Position numbers and translations under genes: made by a program
Part shown: piece by piece, positions 59,112 through 64,000 of the stretch
Layout of the letters: each line of letters begins with the position of its first letter
Position numbering within the stretch: the first letter of the stretch is position 1
From: an uncultured Chryseobacterium sp.
Lineage (GTDB): Bacteria; Bacteroidota; Bacteroidia; Flavobacteriales; Weeksellaceae
DNA length: 64,000 nucleotides
Assembly (NCBI GenBank): GCA_913776245.1
Contig: CAJYLO010000023.1
Span: 1-64,000 of the forward strand
Direction: 5' to 3'
The notes under the pieces: generated by a model
Told to the model about the DNA's origin: nothing
What the model saw: only the letters and a program-made list of their open reading frames with translations
The model's database searches: none

Positions 59112-60482
59112 TTATTTTTTCTTTGTCTTAATCTTCTTCACCTGTTCTTTGATGAAAGGATATTTCTGCTGCATATCTTTACTCAGAGATGGATCAAGTT
59201 TCAAAGCTTTCTCCAGCATAACGACACCTTCTGTTTCGTTTTTAAGATTAAAGTAGCAATTGCTCAGCTGATAATATAATTCAGCTCTCTGATGGCTTAA
59301 AAGGGCTTTCTGTAAAACAGCAACAGCGTCAGCATATTCTCCTATCAGCATCAGCATTTCAGAAAATGCGTACCAATTGTAAAACCTGTTAGGTTCCGTC
59401 TCTACAAGCTTTTTGAGACAGGCAAGACTTTCCTCATATTCACCACAAGTAATGTAAAGAAATGCCAGCCTTTTTTGGTACTCAAGATTGCTATCATTCA
59501 GAGCCACGGCTTCGTGAGCAAAATACAACGCTTCTTTGGTATTACCCATATCTTCGTAGATATAGGATTGCTCCATCATCGCCAGATAAAACTGCGGATC
59601 CTCCTTCAGAGACTTCTGGAATGACGTAAGCGCCTGAACAGGTTTCCCTGCTTCTTTATAGCAAAGCCCGATTTTATAAAATGTAAAAGCTTTTGTATAC
59701 TCTAGCTCCAGCATTTCTTCATACACTGCAATGGCATCTTCCCATTTATTAAGCGCTTCGTAAGAAGATGCTTTAAACGCATAGACACCAACAGCTGTAG
59801 AATTGATTGCTATCAGGTAATCAAAACCTCTGATGGCCTCTTCATAATTTTTCTTGTTGAAGAAATATTGTCCATACTCATACCAGGCTGTTTCCGAAAA
59901 AGGAAATCTGTCAAGATACTGATTCAGAAAATCCAATGCTTCCTGAGGTCTGTTCAGTTTGTTATAACAAAGCATTACATTTTCCAGAGAATAATCGTCA
60001 TAAGGATCATGTTCAAGCGCAGCACTGTAATGCTTCAACGCATTAAAAGGATCATCCAGATTAATAAATTCATCGGCAATAAAATTGTGCAGGAAGTTTT
60101 CTTCCTCTTCCAATTCCAAAGCTTTCTGACAATATTCTATTGACTTTTTCGGATTTCCGAGATTTGAATAATATTTTGCACAGCAAACCAAAAAGTCTGT
60201 GTCCTCCAGAGAAGACTGGTGCAGCTCATCGATCAGATCTTTTGCTTTTGTATAGCGTTCCAACTCCAGGAACACCTCCAATTGTTTGGTTTTGATTTCC
60301 AGAGAATTAGGATGGATTTTGAGCGCATGATTTACAGCAAGTTCTGCATAGCTGAAATCTCCCAGCTCCAGGTAATAAATAATGATGTCTACATATTCTT
60401 CTGTATCGAAATAGAACTCTTCATTATTTTCTATCATTTCTTCGAACTTTTTCGCAAGTTCGTTTTCAAAAAATTCTTCCAA
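59112..60482 (-). CDS. Tetratricopeptide repeat protein
   Basis: 456 aa of consecutive TPR motifs (e.g. TAWYEYGQYFFNKKNYEEAIRGFDYLIAINS). Confidence 0.9.
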   Translation of the reverse strand: MEEFFENELAKKFEEMIENNEEFYFDTEEYVDIIIYYLELGDFSYAELAVNHALKIHPNSLEIKTKQLEVFLELERYTKAKDLIDELHQSSLEDTDFLVCCAKYYSNLGNPKKSIEYCQKALELEEEENFLHNFIADEFINLDDPFNALKHYSAALEHDPYDDYSLENVMLCYNKLNRPQEALDFLNQYLDRFPFSETAWYEYGQYFFNKKNYEEAIRGFDYLIAINSTAVGVYAFKASSYEALNKWEDAIAVYEEMLELEYTKAFTFYKIGLCYKEAGKPVQALTSFQKSLKEDPQFYLAMMEQSYIYEDMGNTKEALYFAHEAVALNDSNLEYQKRLAFLYITCGEYEESLACLKKLVETEPNRFYNWYAFSEMLMLIGEYADAVAVLQKALLSHQRAELYYQLSNCYFNLKNETEGVVMLEKALKLDPSLSKDMQQKYPFIKEQVKKIKTKKK

Positions 60483-60644
60483 TATGTGTGATTTAGATTT
60501 GAGACTTAGCTCCGCTCAGACGGCATTTTCGCTTAGTGTGAGGTTCGTAAATTCAATTACAATCAGCCGGATCTTAAATCTTTATATAAAGTTAATCAAT
60601 TTTAATCTGAAAATAAACAGTCTTAAGATGACAATTTATTAACA

Positions 60645-61325
60645 TTAATCGTTTTTCTGTTCAGAGTATATTGTAGTCAAAAACATACCAAACGATTTTT
60701 CCAGGCCGGTAATATCTCCGGATTTCAGATTAATTCCTCCGTAAATACTGTCGTTGCTACGGATCTTGAAATTGCTCAGTGAAAAATATAACGCTGGCTG
60801 CCCATCTTTACCTGACAATTTTACCGAAGAACCCAGTAATTTCCTTGTTGAGACTGTCAATACTTCATCATTTCTCAATTGAAGTTTCAGAAAACTTCTC
60901 GGATGCATTTCCAGAATCTTATTATTGACCGATATTTTCTGATTTTTATCTACAGAAGATACGAGATAAGCCACATTCTCTTCCGCCGGAATATCATCTG
61001 CTTTTGTATAATACAGATTCAGAATATAATAAGCGGGATCAAAGTTCTGAAAAGTTCCGTCTACCTTTTCAATTGGTTTTAGAGAAAAGGTATTCGCTCC
61101 TACCTGTTTCGCTTTTTTATAAACTTCTCCGAACATTTTGACATCGTCATTTGAAAATCCGTTCACCAGAACTTCTCCAAGATACTCGGATTTTGAAATA
61201 TCAGAAATCGTATAAAAAATCTTGTCTTTGTTATCATTAACTTTATCAACTTTATTTAATGTAACTTCCTGAAGATAAAATAATTGAAAACAAAAGAAAA
61301 GAATGATGAATAATAGTTTACGCAT
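60645..61325 (-). CDS. Hypothetical secreted protein
   Basis: Signal peptide, coding-like composition, overlaps next gene by 8 nt. Confidence 0.6.
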   Translation of the reverse strand: MRKLLFIILFFCFQLFYLQEVTLNKVDKVNDNKDKIFYTISDISKSEYLGEVLVNGFSNDDVKMFGEVYKKAKQVGANTFSLKPIEKVDGTFQNFDPAYYILNLYYTKADDIPAEENVAYLVSSVDKNQKISVNNKILEMHPRSFLKLQLRNDEVLTVSTRKLLGSSVKLSGKDGQPALYFSLSNFKIRSNDSIYGGINLKSGDITGLEKSFGMFLTTIYSEQKND

Positions 61326-62187
61326 TCGTTAATTTTAAAATTTCTATGCAGTCTCTCAGACTGTTTTCCCAGTGTTTTGGCTCTATTTTGTAATCCTTTT
61401 CGATTTTTTCCAGAGCCATTGTGCTTCTTTTCGGGCGTTTTGCCGGCGTCGGGAATTCTTCGGTTGTGATGGCTTTTAACTTAACGTCAGAACCGGAAAA
61501 TTCTTTTATTTTACTGGCAAATTCAAACCACGTTGTTTCCGGATAATTGGAAAAGTGATAGATCCCGAAAGTCTTTTTTGGAGTTTCAATAATATCCATA
61601 ATCGCTTCGGCAAGGTCATTGGCATTGGTAGGCTGTCCGTGCTGATCTCCTACTATTCCCAACTCATCTTTTATGTTGAACAGGTGGAGCATTGTTTTCA
61701 CAAAATTCTTGTTAAATTCTGAATAGAGCCAGGATGTTCTCAAAATAACAGTTTCGGGGTTGTTTTCTAAAGCCAATTCTTCGCCTTTTCTCTTGGATGC
61801 ACCATACACTCCGATAGGATTGGTAAAATCATCCTCAGAATAACTTAAATTGGTCTCGCCGTCAAAAACATAATCTGTGGACACGTGGATTAGCACCGCA
61901 TTATTATCGTTACAGACTTTAGCCAGATTTCCGACTGCATCACCATTCACGGCAAAAGCACGGTCTGATTCTTTTTCAGCAAGGTCTACAGCTGTGTATG
62001 CCGAAGCATTGATCACAAAATCCGGCTGATACTCAGCAAAAGCCTCATCCACCTGATCATAATTTGTAATATCTACAACAGCAGATCCTGTAAAATTAAA
62101 ATCATACTGATTATGATATTTTGGTGCTATTTTCTGAAGACAATGGCCAAGCTGACCGTTTCCTCCGATAACAAGAATTCTTTTCAT
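61318..62187 (-). CDS. rfbD: dTDP-4-dehydrorhamnose reductase
   Basis: ILVIGGNGQLGHCLQK, VINASAYTAVDLAEKESDRAFAVN, HVSTDYVFDGE, GVYGASKRKGE. Confidence 0.92.
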   Translation of the reverse strand: MKRILVIGGNGQLGHCLQKIAPKYHNQYDFNFTGSAVVDITNYDQVDEAFAEYQPDFVINASAYTAVDLAEKESDRAFAVNGDAVGNLAKVCNDNNAVLIHVSTDYVFDGETNLSYSEDDFTNPIGVYGASKRKGEELALENNPETVILRTSWLYSEFNKNFVKTMLHLFNIKDELGIVGDQHGQPTNANDLAEAIMDIIETPKKTFGIYHFSNYPETTWFEFASKIKEFSGSDVKLKAITTEEFPTPAKRPKRSTMALEKIEKDYKIEPKHWENSLRDCIEILKLTNA

Positions 62188-62189
62188 TC

Positions 62190-62672
62190 CTAATTTTTTG
62201 TTTTATTCTGGCTTCTGAAAAAAGAAACCCTTTCCTTAAAAGTTTTCTGATCTATATCCACAAGAAAATGGGCAAACTGAGTTAAGGTCTTTTCAGGCAT
62301 TTTTTCAGCTCTCCTCGCTTTCATATTAAAGTAAATAACTGTGAGCCAGAAAACAGCATGTACCACACCTTTATCATCTTTCATCAGCAATTCTACCACC
62401 GCTGTAAGGTCATCAACAAAAATGGTTTTGCTGGTAATAGTTACCGTAGAATTATATCTTACTTCTTTTAGATAAGCAATTTCATTCTGGATGGTGACCC
62501 AGGTACAGCCTGTTTCTCTTGTATATTGCTCGTAAGTAAACCCGTAGTTCTGTTCTACGTGATCTTCCCTGGCATTAAGCATATATTCGAGATATTTTAC
62601 ATTATTCAGATGACCGATAGGATCACAATCTGCGAAGCGGATCTTTACAGTAGATGAAAATTCTTTTTCCAT
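62190..62672 (-). CDS. Acyl-CoA thioesterase (4HBT-like)
   Basis: VKIRFADCDPIGHLNNVKYLEYMLNAREDHVEQ. Confidence 0.9.
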   Translation of the reverse strand: MEKEFSSTVKIRFADCDPIGHLNNVKYLEYMLNAREDHVEQNYGFTYEQYTRETGCTWVTIQNEIAYLKEVRYNSTVTITSKTIFVDDLTAVVELLMKDDKGVVHAVFWLTVIYFNMKARRAEKMPEKTLTQFAHFLVDIDQKTFKERVSFFRSQNKTKN

Positions 62673-62685
62673 AATGCAAAAATAA

Positions 62686-62714
62686 AAAAACCGCTCCGAA
62701 TAAGAGCGGTTTTA
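62686..62714 (-). terminator. Intrinsic terminator after ompH pair
   Basis: aaaaccgctccgaataagagcggtttta. Confidence 0.8.
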
Positions 62715-62732
62715 TCATTTATTAAGATAATG

Positions 62733-63236
62733 TTATTTTAATCCTAATTCTTTCTTAACTGCCGGTGTAGCATCAGTTCCTGCTTTGTAAACTAAAGCAG
62801 GGCTGGAAGCATCGAATACGAATTCATACCCTGCAGCTTTAGAAACTTTTGTGATAGCCTCATTGATTTTCTTTTCGATAGGTGCTAATCCTGCATCTCT
62901 TTTTTCTGCGATATCTTTCTGCGCTGCAGAATACATCTGCTGTAGGTTATCCTGAAGTTTCTGAACTTCCTGACTTCTCTGCTCATTGATAGCCTGAGTC
63001 TGCTTAGGAGCTTCATCCTGATATTTTTTCATAAGATCCTGAAGAGATTTTCCCTGCTTTTCCAATTCAGTTTGTTTAGCTGTCTGAAGTGTCTGCAACT
63101 GTGAATCCAAAGCTTTCATTTCCGGCATTGCAGTGAATATTGAGTTGATGTCTACAGATGCAATTTTCTGTGCGTTTGCAAAACCTGTAGCAAAAACCAT
63201 TACAACAGCTACTAATAATACATTTAATTTGTTCAT
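62733..63236 (-). CDS. OmpH/Skp-family periplasmic chaperone
   Basis: AQKIASVDINSIFTAMPEMKALDSQLQ...coiled coil...GYEFVFDASSPALVY. Confidence 0.92.
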   Translation of the reverse strand: MNKLNVLLVAVVMVFATGFANAQKIASVDINSIFTAMPEMKALDSQLQTLQTAKQTELEKQGKSLQDLMKKYQDEAPKQTQAINEQRSQEVQKLQDNLQQMYSAAQKDIAEKRDAGLAPIEKKINEAITKVSKAAGYEFVFDASSPALVYKAGTDATPAVKKELGLK

Positions 63237-63269
63237 TTTAAAAAGTTATGTTTATATATTTAAATTATT

Positions 63270-63920
63270 TTATTTCATCTCAGAAGAATCACCAGGACTC
63301 CTTCTCTGCATCGATTTGATTTTACCTTTAGGAGATGTTCTTCCGTTTTGTTCTTTTCCATTTAACGCGCCAGATGAGGCGCTTCCAGCATTCGCTTTTT
63401 CATCTTTAGCAAGGTTTTTCCCGAGTAAGCTGAGAACCGCATCTGTATAGTCATATTTCTTATCTAAAAATATCACACTGATGTTGTTGCTTTTATCAAG
63501 AACTATGCCCAAGCTATTCTTTGTAGACACCGTCTTAATAGCGTTCCAGATCTGATCCTGGAACGGTTTTGTAAGGTTTGAACGCAGCTGGTTTACTTCC
63601 CCGTTGGTCCCGAATCTTGCACCAATTGTATTTCTGATGCTGGCTTCCATATCTACCACTTCTTTCTCACGCATCTTAAGCTGCTCACCTACAAGCAGTA
63701 CTTTTTCATTTTCAAAGGCTTCCCTTTTCCTCTCATAATCTGCCTGCTGCTTCTGAAGATCAGACTGCCATTGACTGATCTGTGAATTGAGCCTGCTCTC
63801 GGCATCTTTATACTGAGGGAGTTTGCTAAGGATATAGTTGGTATCCACCACGCCTATTTTCTGTGCATAGATTTGTGTCGCTGCAAAAAGAATTGTTACA
63901 AATATTGCTAATTTTTTCAT
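63270..63920 (-). CDS. OmpH/Skp-family periplasmic chaperone (paralogue)
   Basis: AQKIGVVDTNYILSKLPQYKDAESRLN...SLGIVLDKSNNISVIF. Confidence 0.92.
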   Translation of the reverse strand: MKKLAIFVTILFAATQIYAQKIGVVDTNYILSKLPQYKDAESRLNSQISQWQSDLQKQQADYERKREAFENEKVLLVGEQLKMREKEVVDMEASIRNTIGARFGTNGEVNQLRSNLTKPFQDQIWNAIKTVSTKNSLGIVLDKSNNISVIFLDKKYDYTDAVLSLLGKNLAKDEKANAGSASSGALNGKEQNGRTSPKGKIKSMQRRSPGDSSEMK

Positions 63921-64000
63921 CCTATAAAAATAGTATTTTTTTTATAATGGCTGATTCATCAGGAAGTGTGTCTGCCAGCCTGATGGCTCACTTCCTCCTA

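Noticed and set aside
62733-63920. Tandem OmpH/Skp genes as a novel duplication
   Set aside because: Paired ompH genes are a common arrangement in Bacteroidetes.
1-64000. CRISPR arrays, tRNA/rRNA genes, prophage, transposases, toxin-antitoxin or defence islands
   Set aside because: I found no regularly spaced repeats, cloverleaf-like stretches, integrase/transposase motifs or defence-family motifs; small RNAs without strong motifs could still be missed by eye.

Overview
64-kb chromosomal window that looks like a Flavobacteriia (Chryseobacterium-like) genome: AT-rich, Bacteroidetes-type promoter motifs (TAnnTTTG), T9SS C-terminal sorting signals, fused CcoN/CcoO, and tandem OmpH/Skp genes. 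Content is mainly housekeeping: rpsL (partial), dps, a fused isobutyryl-CoA mutase (icmF), two adjacent unrelated aconitases (acnB and a mitochondrial-type aconitase), panB, a Crp/Fnr regulator divergent from a complete ccoI-S-NO-Q-P-G-fixH-SafE cbb3 oxidase locus, apt, ribH and rfbD. Accessory-looking parts are a GT-C glycosyltransferase, two LRR/T9SS proteins, an ECF sigma/GIN-domain locus, a TPP-riboswitch-controlled TonB receptor, an ACP/AMP-ligase/SDR/acyltransferase mini-operon, a LytTR two-component pair divergent from two paralogous outer-membrane receptors, and a RapZ-C/MurU-like pair. I saw no phage, transposase, CRISPR array, tRNA or recognisable defence island. The most interesting unexplained signals are non-coding: (i) a modular palindromic element present four times, always directly 3' of a stop codon in the same orientation, with end-pairing that appears to covary; (ii) a 91-nt sequence between ccoP and ccoG that folds on paper into a three-way junction; (iii) a family of long AT-rich palindromes directly 5' of minus-strand genes, one lying between a TPP aptamer and its start codon; (iv) a widely spaced near-perfect 25-bp inverted repeat. 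Family assignments are from reading the protein sequences; no database search was run.
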